64,000 nucleotides of DNA from BOG-1155 sp050012495 (GCA_050012495.1 JBEKHB010000017.1:1-64000), one strand, 5' to 3'. Positions 1 through 8,698 are shown, numbered from the stretch's first letter. Translations and numbers: made by a program. Notes: a model not told the origin generated them from the sequence alone.

Positions 1-34
1 ATCCAGTAATCTCAGCAAGGTACGAACAGCCTGG

Positions 35-54
35 ACCCCGGTTTTCACCGGGGT
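35..54. other. Short GC-rich stem-loop at window edge
   Basis: CCCCGG and CCGGGG pair across the loop TTTTCA, with an extra A-T pair outside. No T-run follows on either strand, so it is not a clear intrinsic terminator. It may end a gene lying left of the window. Confidence 0.4.
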
Positions 55-137
55 GACGACTAAAATGGATTTTTCACAGCTTCCGACAGGCGGGCCGCAT
101 CCGCGTGTTCTCGCCAGATTGCTGGCCCGCTTCACCG

Positions 138-355
138 GTCGTGGCCGTTTATTCAACATTTATAATTTATAATTCAACATTGTCTTTTGCCGCCCGTCGT
201 GGCCGTTTATTCAACATTTATAATTTATAATTCAACATTGTCTTTTGCCGCCCGTCGTGGTCGTTTATTCAACATTTATAATTTATAATTCAACATTGTC
301 TTTTGCCGCCCGTCGTGGTCGTTTATTCAACATTTATAATTTATAATTCAACATT
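138..355. repeat. 58-bp direct tandem repeat, about 3.7 copies
   Basis: Copies begin at 138, 196, 254 and 312, so the period is exactly 58 bases. Each unit has a GC-rich part (GTCGTGG, TTTTGCCGCCC) and an AT-rich part in which TTCAACATT flanks TATAATTTATAA. Copies differ only at single bases, such as GGCCG versus GGTCG. There are no unique spacers, so it is not a CRISPR array. Function is unknown; replication slippage explains the near identity. Confidence 0.92.
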
Positions 356-758
356 CTCTTTACCCATACCCCCCCCCTGAAACCGTAAACTTTCGTACAC
401 AATCGTAAACCCCCCTCCCGGAGGGCTTGCGAGAGAAGGGAATCAGGAAAGGGGTGGTGAGACGCTGAGTGAACAATCCGTGCTGAAAAGAGTAAAAGGA
501 GGGTAAAAAGCAGTAAAAATGCTAAAAAACGACCGTTTTTGCGCTTGTTTGTGCACCCTTCCCTTCCTGCCGGTCGGGCGCCTATTGAATTATCACTTTC
601 TCTCCCCTCGCGGCGGTCTTAACCCCTCTCCCTACCTCTCTTTCAGTAGAGTAGACTACGGGCGCCGTATGGTCTCTCAACCATCGGTCTCCCGTAGCCC
701 CTCCCCGGTTACGTAACTTCTCCTTGGCCGGTTCGCGCACTCTTCTTCAGTAACTGCT
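356..758. other. Non-coding stretch, no supported gene
   Basis: This stretch follows the tandem repeat and precedes the small lipoprotein gene. It contains a short CCCTCC/GGAGGG hairpin near 413-425. No open frame here has a convincing start, ribosome binding site or recognisable protein. Confidence 0.5.
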
Positions 759-914
759 TTATTCTTGTGCGCCTTTGTGAGGTTCTCCAACTGACTTCCC
801 AGGGTCGGGGTAAACGGGGGGTTTATGGCTTTTGCATCCCACGCCGCTGCATGCCGCAAGGCTCAGCCCGAGCACCAGTATCAGACCGAGCGCGCATTGT
901 CTCAAAAAGGTCAT
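759..914 (-). CDS. Small lipoprotein, 51 aa
   Basis: The start at 914 is preceded by GGGAGGAG. The protein opens with a short charged stretch, a hydrophobic segment and the lipobox LSLAAC at residues 17-22, then a hydrophilic tail rich in Pro, Gly and Lys. This is the layout of a tiny Lol-sorted or inner-membrane lipoprotein. No family is recognised in the mature 30 residues. It lies downstream of, and in the same direction as, the zinc-ribbon gene. Coding status rests on the ribosome site plus lipobox. Confidence 0.65.
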   Translation of the reverse strand: MTFLRQCALGLILVLGLSLAACSGVGCKSHKPPVYPDPGKSVGEPHKGAQE

Positions 915-973
915 CTGTTACTCCTCCCACAAATAATCAATTTCTGTTCATTATAATAGAATAAAACGTGGCC

Positions 974-1192
974 TTATTTACCAAGCTTTTCCATCAAGCC
1001 CTGGAATCCGTCACGCTCGGACTCGGCCTTCGCGAGTTCCTTGCGGTACTTGCTCGCGTCGACGGGTATCGTGGTCCCGCAGTCGCATGCGAACTCGTCG
1101 TGATCCTGGATCCATTCGATGCTTTTCTTCGTTTTACGGCCGCAGCTCTCGCATTGAAGCTCGATCTCGGCATCGTCGATAGTGTCGGTCAT
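974..1192 (-). CDS. Small zinc-ribbon protein, 72 aa
   Basis: Two CXXC/CXC knuckles, CESC near residues 14-17 and CDC near 36-38, frame a likely zinc ribbon. The C-terminal third is charged and helical (YRKELAKAESERDG). The start at 1192 has GGAGGT four bases upstream, so I chose it over longer in-frame starts whose N-terminal translations look non-coding. The protein is probably a cytosolic nucleic-acid or protein binding accessory factor; no specific role is visible. Confidence 0.75.
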   Translation of the reverse strand: MTDTIDDAEIELQCESCGRKTKKSIEWIQDHDEFACDCGTTIPVDASKYRKELAKAESERDGFQGLMEKLGK

Positions 1193-1341
1193 GTGCACCT
1201 CCATGAGGAAAGATAATTGAGACATACCCTCGCCCCGCCCCGGTCTGTCTATCTCACTATTACCACTTCGAAGAGAGCGTTGCAACAATAAAAACAAAAC
1301 CGTGCAGTAACGAAGAAGTGCCCGGCAGCGCCCGGCCGGGT

Positions 1342-2208
1342 CTAGAACAGGGCGCCGAGGATCGCACAACCGTTTATGAAATATATCATCCTCACGTATT
1401 TGCCGTACTGATCGAGCATAACCCAGTTGTCCGTCATCCTCACACGCGCCATCAATTTGAAGAGCAGGGGAATGCCAAAAAGAGAGAACATGGCTATCCG
1501 GGAGAGAAAACCGAAAAGGAGCAGAATCATAATCGATGCATAAATCAGGACGAAGAACAGGATGAGTCCCAGGTAAGCCCCTCTCTTCCCCAGCTTCAGG
1601 GCCAGCGTATGCTTGCCTGCCTCCACGTCGGTCAACATGTCCGGCAGACTCTGATAGTAGAGAATCGATGCAACCATAAGGCCTATCGGGATCGATACGT
1701 AAAGAGGCATCCACGCGGGGTGCCCCGCAATAACCCAATACGTGCCTACTACCATCAGCGGACCCATGTTAATCCCGACAAACACCTCGCCAAGGCCGCG
1801 ATACCCGTAACGGATCGGGGGCGCCACATAGAAAAGACTGCTGAAAAAGGCAAAAAGCACGAGCGGCAGAATGATGAAGAGATGGAGGGTGACCATCAGA
1901 TAAAAAGCGATAAGGCAAGCAAGCCCATAAAGCCCCGTAATCGCTCTCAACAGGCTTCCGGGAGTCAGCTTTCCTTCCTGAATAACCCGTGACCCGCCGA
2001 TCGATTCTCCTGCATCGGTCCCTTCCAGATAGTCGAAATAATCGTTCGCAAGATTCGTGGCAAGGTGCACCATGAATGAGGCGAGCACGACCAGGAAGAA
2101 CCTGCCCGGATGGGGACCGGCATTTCTTGCAAGGACCCATCCGACGAAGAGAGGTATGAGGGTCGCGATGAAAAAGGGAGGCCTGCTTGCTTGTATCCAG
2201 GCGCTCAT
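1342..2208 (-). CDS. UbiA-family prenyltransferase (MenA-like)
   Basis: This is a polytopic membrane protein of about 288 residues. UbiA enzymes transfer a polyprenyl chain to an aromatic acceptor during quinone synthesis. The first Asp-rich motif reads NDYFDYLEGTD and is followed by GGSRVIQEGKL. The second is DVEAGKHTLALKLG, typical of MenA (1,4-dihydroxy-2-naphthoate prenyltransferase). About eight hydrophobic helices follow. The start at 2208 (MSAWIQASRPPFF) has GAAGG upstream and fits the family; in-frame ATGs at 2223 and 2253 are possible. It follows mlaC by some 70 bases. A menaquinone role would suit the quinol-dependent cytochromes downstream. Confidence 0.82.
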   Translation of the reverse strand: MSAWIQASRPPFFIATLIPLFVGWVLARNAGPHPGRFFLVVLASFMVHLATNLANDYFDYLEGTDAGESIGGSRVIQEGKLTPGSLLRAITGLYGLACLIAFYLMVTLHLFIILPLVLFAFFSSLFYVAPPIRYGYRGLGEVFVGINMGPLMVVGTYWVIAGHPAWMPLYVSIPIGLMVASILYYQSLPDMLTDVEAGKHTLALKLGKRGAYLGLILFFVLIYASIMILLLFGFLSRIAMFSLFGIPLLFKLMARVRMTDNWVMLDQYGKYVRMIYFINGCAILGALF

Positions 2209-2282
2209 TCGACTGACCTTCATGGTCCGCAAAGCATCTGCACACTTTCCCATCTAAATGGCCGGTTATCGGCCTCCGCATC

Positions 2283-2882
2283 TCATGACCTGCCCCCTGC
2301 CCTCTTTCTCAGGGTATCGAGGAGCCCCTGCGGAGACTGATTGATGAGGATCTCTCTGAACTGGCTGCGGTAGTTGCCGATGAGGCTGACCCCTTCGATG
2401 ACGACATCGTAGACCTTCCATTGACTGCTTTCATTCATCGCCCGATAATAGATAGGTGTCCGGCCGCTCTGGGTAATCACTTCGCTCCGAACTTCGACCG
2501 TATTCCGACTAAGGGGGACCGTGTTGGTAAACTCCACTTTTTCGTTCGTATATGCGGTGATCCGATCGACGTAGGTGTCCAGGAGGAGCGCTTTATAAAG
2601 ATTAACGAACTCCTTGCGCCGGTCCAGGCTGAACCGGTTCCAGTCAAGGCCGAGGGTTCGTTTCGAGAGTTCCACAAAATCGAAGAGCTTCTCGGCCTCG
2701 GCCATGATCTCCGCCTTCTTTTCCTTTTCTCCTTTTTCTCCCTTCAACGCCGGATTGCGCAGCACCTTAAGGACGTTGTTCACGTGTGCCTGCACCGTCG
2801 CCTGGGCATCCTGCTGCTCTGGCCGGGCAGCCATGGGAAATAGAAGGATCAACACAATCACCGCCAGAGGCATCCTTCTCAT
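2283..2882 (-). CDS. mlaC: MlaC/Ttg2D phospholipid-binding protein
   Basis: MlaC is the periplasmic carrier that shuttles phospholipid between outer and inner membrane. The 199-residue protein has a signal peptide at residues 1-21. The family body includes FDFVELSKRTLGLDW, VNLYKALLLDTYVDRI, YRAMNESSQWKVYDVVIEGVSLIGNYRSQF read as separate blocks in MlaC order. Its start overlaps the mlaD stop by 4 bases, so it is translationally coupled. Length and order match the family. Confidence 0.93.
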   Translation of the reverse strand: MRRMPLAVIVLILLFPMAARPEQQDAQATVQAHVNNVLKVLRNPALKGEKGEKEKKAEIMAEAEKLFDFVELSKRTLGLDWNRFSLDRRKEFVNLYKALLLDTYVDRITAYTNEKVEFTNTVPLSRNTVEVRSEVITQSGRTPIYYRAMNESSQWKVYDVVIEGVSLIGNYRSQFREILINQSPQGLLDTLRKRAGGRS

Positions 2883-3367
2883 TTTTTTCTCCCTGTTTCG
2901 TCGCCTGATGAGGTTTTCGTTTTCACCTGTCCGAAGATGTACTGTCCTATGAGTCCCTCGATGTCAAGCAACGGAACCGTGTTCGTGATCGTGTCTCCCG
3001 ATTTCATGGGTTCTTCAGCACCCCCGGGATCGATCTTCAGGTAATTGTCCCCAAGGAGTCCCATCGTCTTTATCGCAGCCGTCGCGTCCCGGTAGGTCTT
3101 GACGTCCTTGCGGAGCGACACTGCCACCAGGGCCGCCTGCCGCTCGTTGTCTATGCCGAGATAGGTGACCTTGCCCGCCTCAATGCCGAACACCTGGACC
3201 GGACTGCCCACCCTTAAGCCGCCGGCAGAGGTGAAGCGGGCATACAGCGTGTAGGTGTTTTGGTGAAAAAAGGATACCTTGCCGAGTCTGACCGACATAT
3301 ATCCGATACAGATGAGACCAGCCACGACAAAGATGCCGACCATCGTTTCCATCGAATATTTTTTCAT
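2879..3367 (-). CDS. mlaD: MlaD, MCE-domain lipid transport protein
   Basis: The 162-residue protein has one N-terminal membrane anchor (MVGIFVVAGLICIGYMSV region) and a single MCE domain (residues about 35-110). The MCE core shows YARFTSAGGLRVGSPVQVFGI-like and LLGDNYLKI segments. MlaD forms the hexameric ring on the periplasmic side of the MlaFE transporter. It overlaps both mlaF and mlaC by 4 bases. Confidence 0.93.
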   Translation of the reverse strand: MKKYSMETMVGIFVVAGLICIGYMSVRLGKVSFFHQNTYTLYARFTSAGGLRVGSPVQVFGIEAGKVTYLGIDNERQAALVAVSLRKDVKTYRDATAAIKTMGLLGDNYLKIDPGGAEEPMKSGDTITNTVPLLDIEGLIGQYIFGQVKTKTSSGDETGRKK

Positions 3368-4617
3368 TGTCCGATCCCTCTGCCGTCGAATGTAAGGGTG
3401 GCCACTACTCGCTGGCTGGCCCCGGTCTTACCGGCTATCTGGTCAATATCGTCCTTGAAGGAGACCTCCGAGGCGCCCCCTTTTATGCGGACCTCAAAGG
3501 GATGACCGGTTCCGCGTTTCAGCTCCTCCACGTTTTCGAGGGCGATCACGGCCTGCTCCTTCAGCTCCCCCGCGTAGTTATCCATGAGCTGCTCTGCCTC
3601 ACGGATTTTCGTATGGGGCAGTATGGTGAGGATCTCCCCCAAAACACGCCGGGCGGAGAACCCCCCGAGAGGTCTGAAGTGGTGGGCCGTATGCTCCCCG
3701 ATGGTCTTCATTACCTCTGCACGGGCCTCAGGCCTGAGGGTCTCTTCGGGGAGATCGAATTCAACGGTAAAGAGTATTGCCGATGTTTCGGGCGCCAGAG
3801 CCTCATCAGAAAATACCGAAGCATAGCACGACCGGAAGCCCTCTTTGGAGAGAAGGCCCGTCATTTCGTCCTGCAGACCTTCAAGACTGTTCAGGAATTC
3901 CACGAGCATGGGATGCCTCAAGCGTGTCACCTCCTCGTAGGTGCCCTCGAACCCGACCGTGCCCTCCCAGAGAAGAACCACGCGGTCGGAAATGAAAAAT
4001 ACGTCCGGAATATCGTGGCTGATCAGGACTGCCGTGAAGCCGAATCTCCTCCTGTACTGCGCAATCATACTCAGAATCACGTTCTTTCGGATGGGGTCCT
4101 GGCCGGTGGTCGGCTCATCGAAAAGCACAATTCCCGGATCGGTCACGAGGGCGCGGGCGAGGGCCGCCCTTTTCTGCATGCCTCCAGACAGCTCCGCAGG
4201 GTACTTGTCTTTGTCATCGGTAAGCTCTGTCTGTTCTATCCGGCTCATTACCTTTGCCTCTATTTCTTCTTTACTTAATGAGGTCGTCTGAACGAGCGGG
4301 AGCGCAACGTTCTCGAAAAGCGTCATGGAATCGAAGAGCGCATTGTGCTGAAAGAGATAGCTGATATGGCGCTTATATTCCCTCCATCCCCCTCTTGTCA
4401 TCTCGGCGAGCGGCTTGCCGACAAAGAGTATGACCCCTTCGTCAGGCTGCAGCAGGCCGATGATATGCTTCAGCAGCACGGTCTTGCCGGTGCCGCTCTT
4501 ACCGATAATCGTGGTAATCTCGTTTTCATATATCTTCAGGTTGACCCGGTCAAGCACCGTTTTTTCGCCAAACCGCTTCGTCACGTTCCGGAACTCGATG
4601 AGGGGATTTTTCGCCAT
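3364..4617 (-). CDS. mlaF: MlaF ABC ATPase with C-terminal degenerate GGDEF domain
   Basis: Residues about 1-245 are a normal MlaF ATPase: Walker A GKSGTGKT, signature LSGGMQ, Walker B IVLFDEPTTG and an H-loop in LISHD. MlaF is about 260 residues in other bacteria; this one is 417. The extra region begins with DEMTGLLSKEGF, matching the DxLTGLxNRxxF opening of GGDEF domains. It then has AILFTVEFD in place of the LLLIDLD strand, and RRVLGEILTILPHT where a GGDEF strand-loop-strand would be. The signature reads VLGEI, so cyclase activity is not expected. The start at 4617 begins MAKNPLIEF, 5 bases after the mlaE stop; longer in-frame starts lie inside mlaE. The fusion may couple lipid transport to a nucleotide signal, which is inference. 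Confidence 0.9.
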   Translation of the reverse strand: MAKNPLIEFRNVTKRFGEKTVLDRVNLKIYENEITTIIGKSGTGKTVLLKHIIGLLQPDEGVILFVGKPLAEMTRGGWREYKRHISYLFQHNALFDSMTLFENVALPLVQTTSLSKEEIEAKVMSRIEQTELTDDKDKYPAELSGGMQKRAALARALVTDPGIVLFDEPTTGQDPIRKNVILSMIAQYRRRFGFTAVLISHDIPDVFFISDRVVLLWEGTVGFEGTYEEVTRLRHPMLVEFLNSLEGLQDEMTGLLSKEGFRSCYASVFSDEALAPETSAILFTVEFDLPEETLRPEARAEVMKTIGEHTAHHFRPLGGFSARRVLGEILTILPHTKIREAEQLMDNYAGELKEQAVIALENVEELKRGTGHPFEVRIKGGASEVSFKDDIDQIAGKTGASQRVVATLTFDGRGIGQ

Positions 4618-4622
4618 TCCTT

Positions 4623-5468
4623 TCACGTCAAGAAGGAAGTCACGACATAATCCGATACGAGGATCATCGTGCATGAAAGGACGACGGCGGCCCTGGTTGC
4701 AAGACCCACGTTCTTTGCCCCCGAGCTTTCGGTCCGCATATGGCAAAAGTAGCCCTCGAAGCAGCAGATCATCGAAACGGTAACGCCGAACACAATCGCT
4801 TTGATAAATCCCCCCCGCACATCTTCAAACGTCACCGATGACTGCACGCGATAGAAGTAAGCGCCTGCATCCGCGCCTAAGAGGAGAACACCCGTCAGGT
4901 ACCCGCCGATAATTCCGACAAGGTCAAAAAAAGCGGTGAGAATGGGCATGCCGATGACCGATGCGGCCAGCCGTGGACTGACGAGATACCGGACCGGGTC
5001 TATGCCCATGGTGTCGAGGGCGTCGATCTGTTCCGATATACGAAGAATCCCTATCTCTGCCGCCATACCGGAGCCGGCCCGGGCAGCCACCATGACTGCC
5101 GTCAGGACGGGCCCGAGCTCGCGGACCAGCGAAAGCGCTACGGCAGTGCCGAGAACATTTGCGGAGCCAAACTGCACCAGCGTATAAAACAACTGGAGTC
5201 CCAGCACCATTCCCGTAAACAGGCCGACCAGGATCACGATGCCGGTCGATGTAGCGCTCACGTAGTAGAGCTGCCATGCCATCTCAGTTAATTGCTTTCT
5301 GGAGAAAATGCCGCCCAGTGAGATCACGAAGAAGATGAAGATCGCGCCGAAGTCGCCCAACATCACCAGGACTCGCCTGCCGACAGCGGCAAAAAACCTC
5401 AAAACCAGGCTTCGCCGTTCTCCCAGGCCGATGCCCGGCCTCCCGATTCCCAATTCTCCCTTGACCAT
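4623..5468 (-). CDS. mlaE: MlaE-type permease
   Basis: This is the integral membrane permease of the Mla complex, about 281 residues. The central part is diagnostic: LVRELGPVLTAVMVAARAGS, then AAEIGILRISEQIDALDTMG and DPVRYLVSPR, all typical MlaE/YrbE blocks. Five or so hydrophobic segments are visible. The start at 5468 (MVKGELG) lacks a good ribosome site. A longer ATG at 5582 gives an unlikely N-terminus, so the exact start is uncertain. It is the first gene of the mlaEFDC operon. Confidence 0.88.
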   Translation of the reverse strand: MVKGELGIGRPGIGLGERRSLVLRFFAAVGRRVLVMLGDFGAIFIFFVISLGGIFSRKQLTEMAWQLYYVSATSTGIVILVGLFTGMVLGLQLFYTLVQFGSANVLGTAVALSLVRELGPVLTAVMVAARAGSGMAAEIGILRISEQIDALDTMGIDPVRYLVSPRLAASVIGMPILTAFFDLVGIIGGYLTGVLLLGADAGAYFYRVQSSVTFEDVRGGFIKAIVFGVTVSMICCFEGYFCHMRTESSGAKNVGLATRAAVVLSCTMILVSDYVVTSFLT

Positions 5469-5632
5469 ATAGAAGTAATTTATGAACTTTTTGCGAAAAT
5501 GCAATCCTCTATGCCGGGAAGGGTGCGTTTTCAAGATTATTAAAAGGAGTGGTCCGTTGAGACCTGTGTCGGCGCACTGCAATTATGGCTGGACTACTCA
5601 GTGAGAATGGCGTAGATTCCTTATCGGGGTTC

Positions 5633-6109
5633 ATGGACTATATAAAGGTTACGGCCGCCATCATCGAGAAAGGCGGATACATCCTGATAGGCAGGAGAAA
5701 GGCAGGCCCCTTCGCCGATATGTGGGAGTTCCCCGGCGGGAAGGTGGAAGCCGCTGAAACCCCTGAGGAATGTCTGAAAAGGGAGCTCCGTGAAGAGCTC
5801 GATGTCGAGGCTGCGATCGGAGACTTTTTCTTGTCGAGTAAGCACGCGTACGGCCATGCCGCGATAGAGCTGCTGGCCTATAAGGCAAAGATCATCGGAG
5901 GCGAGCTTTGCCTGCACGACCACAAAGAAATAAGATGGGTGCCCGCGGAGGACCTTCACTCATATGCGTTTCCCGCGGCGGACCGGCCTATAATCGAAAA
6001 ACTGATCGCCGCCTGTTCCCTGGAAGACAAGACGCTCCATCACGCACCCTTCTCTTCTTCGGATATGATTCGCTCAAACTCTTCAATGAATCCCATCTGG
6101 CCGGCCTGA
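5633..6109 (+). CDS. mutT: MutT-type Nudix hydrolase
   Basis: The Nudix box runs over GGKVEAAETPEECLKRELREE plus L, fitting G-x5-E-x7-REUXEE. The fold starts with VTAAIIEKGGYILIGRR and has WEFPGGK, as in 8-oxo-dGTP diphosphatases. The start at 5633 (MDYIKV) matches family N-termini better than the ATG at 5585. The last 23 codons run past the family end and overlap the 3' end of the opposing Nudix gene by 70 bases. Role: probably removal of oxidised nucleotides; other Nudix substrates are possible. Confidence 0.85.
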   Translation: MDYIKVTAAIIEKGGYILIGRRKAGPFADMWEFPGGKVEAAETPEECLKRELREELDVEAAIGDFFLSSKHAYGHAAIELLAYKAKIIGGELCLHDHKEIRWVPAEDLHSYAFPAADRPIIEKLIAACSLEDKTLHHAPFSSSDMIRSNSSMNPIWPA

Positions 6110-6516
6110 ATCTTTTCCTTTGCCTCCTCCAGGCTCAGCCATTCGGCCCTGTCCACTTCGGGAAACTCCTGCTCTTTGCCCGAATGGGGAGGCCATTCCA
6201 TTGCGAAGGTGATGCTTCTCAAGGCACCTGGGTCACAATCGCCCTCAAATGCCCACGCATAAACGGTCTTGCGACTCTTCAGGGAGACCGGATTCAACGG
6301 ACGAAAGTCACCTTCGGGGCGGAACCCGGTCTCCTCCTCGAACTCTCGCCTGGCAGCGGCAAGGGCGTCTTCACCCTGCTCGATCTCACCTTTCGGGATT
6401 GTCCATGCACCCGTGTCTTTCTTCGCCCAGTAGGGGCCGCCCGGATGCACGAGCAACACCTGGGCTGCGCCCTGCCGGCGCCGGTACATGAGCAACCCCG
6501 CACTCTGCTTCGGCAT
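6040..6516 (-). CDS. Nudix hydrolase, Ap4A/bis-NTP type
   Basis: The Nudix motif is visible in GEIEQGEDALAAARREFEEE, preceded by AWTIPKGE. The opening SAGLLMYRRRQGAAQVLLVHPGGPYW is common in the DR1025/YmaB-like group of about 150 residues. The start at 6516 (MPKQSAG) is favoured because upstream in-frame codons give a non-family N-terminus. It converges on the MutT gene, and the two coding ends overlap by 70 bases. Confidence 0.85.
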   Translation of the reverse strand: MPKQSAGLLMYRRRQGAAQVLLVHPGGPYWAKKDTGAWTIPKGEIEQGEDALAAARREFEEETGFRPEGDFRPLNPVSLKSRKTVYAWAFEGDCDPGALRSITFAMEWPPHSGKEQEFPEVDRAEWLSLEEAKEKIQAGQMGFIEEFERIISEEEKGA

Positions 6517-6699
6517 AAGGAAATACCTGTGGAAACCACGCGTCCATCGTGCCCGGCAATCATCGCGCGCTGACGGCCGTTCCAAGCCCTGTAGTGTGCC
6601 TGCATTTTAAATGTAAGGGGGAACAACCGGGATGTCACGACTTTCTCCTGCCATGGTGGGGCCGGCTAAGGGAAGAGAAGGGGTGTTAGTCGCGCTTAT

Positions 6700-7728
6700 T
6701 TATCGGGTTGACGCCGGGCGGACGGAAACCTTGATCGTAGCCGTTTTCACCGGGAAATGCGTTTTCTCCCACGGACGGACATATTCCATCGTAATTTCCG
6801 TGCTTCCCCTGCCCGCCGCAAGGAACGTCCATATCTCCTCGCCGCCGCCGGGCAAAGCCCCTTCAAATGGTATATACTCGCATCTTACGGGCTTGACAAT
6901 ATGTTCTTCAAGAGGGCCCACCGGCCGCCATTGGCAGCCGGTGGTCCTGTTCGAGTTGAGCCTTACGGTAAATTCCTTTCCTTCCTCCGCCATTACCACG
7001 AAGCTGATCTGCTCGCTCTCCTTCCGCGCCTCATTCTTCGGGGGCTTTTTTGGCGGCAGTTCAACCCGCAGGAAACGGATTCCGACCAGCTTCCCCCCTT
7101 TATCGAAATCAAACGAGAAGAAAGCCGAACCCAGGACCTCGCAGGCATGGCAGAAATTGCGGAGGGTATATGGTACGACAAAAGCCTGACCTCCGCCCGG
7201 CAAGGCCTCGACGAGAAGCATTTGTCTGGACGACCTGTCCCCCGGCCACAGGGTCACCCTCGGGTAGCCTTTCCTGATGGCCGCATAGGTCCTGTCCTGT
7301 TCCATCGCCTCCTTCGGCAGCAGCGCGATATCGTCCACGTCAACGATGGGAGGCTCCCCGTTCACCAGCAGAATCCCATGGGGCTCGTTGGCCCTGAAGG
7401 GATAAACGATATAGGCGATATCGATCCGTCCCGTCTCCCGGAATCTGCGCACGAATGCTCCACCGCCGAACGACCTCGTAAATGCGGCCGCTTCCGGCGA
7501 CGCCCCGAAGCCTTGCATGGCGTACGCAAAACACTCTTCCAGTTCCCTGCCGCCTGTGTCGGCACATCGCTGCTTTGCCGCCAGCACTGTCTGTTTATCG
7601 GTATTCCAGACTGCATCAGCCGTCACCACCGCTGCGGTTCTCTTCTCGCCCGTCATATCGGCCGGCATAGCCGCACGGAAGAAGCCGAGAACGCATAGAA
7701 TCACCGAAACGGTTATGACAACACGCAT
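6700..7728 (-). CDS. Secreted protein with C-terminal chagasin-like (I42) domain
   Basis: The 342-residue protein starts at 7728 with GGAGGGAC upstream and a signal peptide (MRVVITVSVILCVLGFF). The N-terminal 210 residues are not recognised. The C-terminal 100 residues carry the three loops of chagasin cysteine-protease inhibitors: NRTTGCQW for NPTTGY-W, GGGEEIWTF for GxGG-W, and RPWE. Such domains inhibit papain-like proteases in the periplasm or outside. The TTG(Y to C) change is noted. Whether the N-terminal part is a partner domain is unknown. Confidence 0.75.
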   Translation of the reverse strand: MRVVITVSVILCVLGFFRAAMPADMTGEKRTAAVVTADAVWNTDKQTVLAAKQRCADTGGRELEECFAYAMQGFGASPEAAAFTRSFGGGAFVRRFRETGRIDIAYIVYPFRANEPHGILLVNGEPPIVDVDDIALLPKEAMEQDRTYAAIRKGYPRVTLWPGDRSSRQMLLVEALPGGGQAFVVPYTLRNFCHACEVLGSAFFSFDFDKGGKLVGIRFLRVELPPKKPPKNEARKESEQISFVVMAEEGKEFTVRLNSNRTTGCQWRPVGPLEEHIVKPVRCEYIPFEGALPGGGEEIWTFLAAGRGSTEITMEYVRPWEKTHFPVKTATIKVSVRPASTR

Positions 7729-7853
7729 AGTCCCTCCATGAAATGAAAAAGAACGCCTCCTCGACATCCGCAAAGGGTCGACGGCGTCCACAACACTAAT
7801 TTTTGACACAAAACAACGTCTTTATCAAGGAAAACTTGATCCACCCACAGGTT

Positions 7854-8618
7854 TTAGCCCCTCAAATATCTTATCCCCATCCAGACGGTCATGAGGAGAA
7901 AGAGCAGCAACAGATAGGTTTCGGGGAGTATATTGGCTACGGTCCCGCCCAGATACCCGCCGATTATTGCCCCGGCGACAAGACCGCCTGCAACGTGCAT
8001 GTGCACGTTACCCAGCGTGTAGTGCGTGAGGGCGCCGGTTAACCCGATGGGAACCATGGCGAGAAGAGAAGTACCCTGGGCCATGTGCTGGCTCATGCCG
8101 ACGAGCATCACCATGGGAGGGACCATGATGACCCCGCCGCCCACCCCCATCATGCCGGAAATGAAACCGGTAAACACCCCGGTAAAGAGGAGAGCTGCCA
8201 TTTTGGGCCGGAAAGCAAGCGCAAAAGTTATGTGCAGGAGATATCCTTTCACGAGCATGATGACGGCGACAAATATCAGGAAAGCGCCGAAACCCCTTTT
8301 CAGCTTCTTTTCCGACAAGGAATGGGCGTAGAGGGCGCCGAAGCGGGCGGTTACAATCGCACTCGCCGCAAGCACGAGGGAGACCCTCCAGTCAACTGCG
8401 CCGTGGAAGAAGTAGACGGCCGCCCCCACTCCGCCGGTAAACACAATTGCAACAAGACTCGTGCCATGAGCCTTATGTTGACTCATTCCCGCTGCCGCGG
8501 TCATGAGCGGTATCATCACGATGCCGCCCCCAACACCCACAAGACCCCCGAATAAACCGCCGAGAAGGCCTGCGGCAAAACCGATGGTCTGGAAACGGGT
8601 CGATTTTTTGATAGCCAT
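7854..8618 (-). CDS. TauE/SafE-family membrane exporter
   Basis: The 254-residue membrane protein has the two-fold repeat of the family. The first half has GGLFGGLVGVGGGIVMIPLM, then GMSQHKAHGTSL. The second has GMMGVGGGVIMVPPMV, then GMSQHMAQGTSL. TauE/SafE proteins are proposed to export sulfite, sulfoacetate or related organic anions; the substrate cannot be told here. The start at 8618 (MAIKKSTRFQ) is chosen over an unsupported upstream extension. Confidence 0.9.
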   Translation of the reverse strand: MAIKKSTRFQTIGFAAGLLGGLFGGLVGVGGGIVMIPLMTAAAGMSQHKAHGTSLVAIVFTGGVGAAVYFFHGAVDWRVSLVLAASAIVTARFGALYAHSLSEKKLKRGFGAFLIFVAVIMLVKGYLLHITFALAFRPKMAALLFTGVFTGFISGMMGVGGGVIMVPPMVMLVGMSQHMAQGTSLLAMVPIGLTGALTHYTLGNVHMHVAGGLVAGAIIGGYLGGTVANILPETYLLLLFLLMTVWMGIRYLRG

Positions 8619-8698
8619 AGGCACGCAATTATATGACGAGCGAGCGTTGTTAGTCCACCATGTTTCTCCGTCATGAATGGCTGCGCCGCGCCTCGCCG

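Noticed and set aside
138..355. CRISPR array
   Set aside because: The 58-base units are directly adjacent with no unique spacers and no cas gene is nearby.
519..716. Plus-strand 65-codon frame in the gap
   Set aside because: It has no known motif and its residue composition does not look like a real protein; the ribosome-site-like stretch alone is not enough.
1193..1738. Long upstream extension of the zinc-ribbon gene
   Set aside because: The extension is antisense to the UbiA gene and reads as non-protein; the start at 1192 has a good ribosome site.
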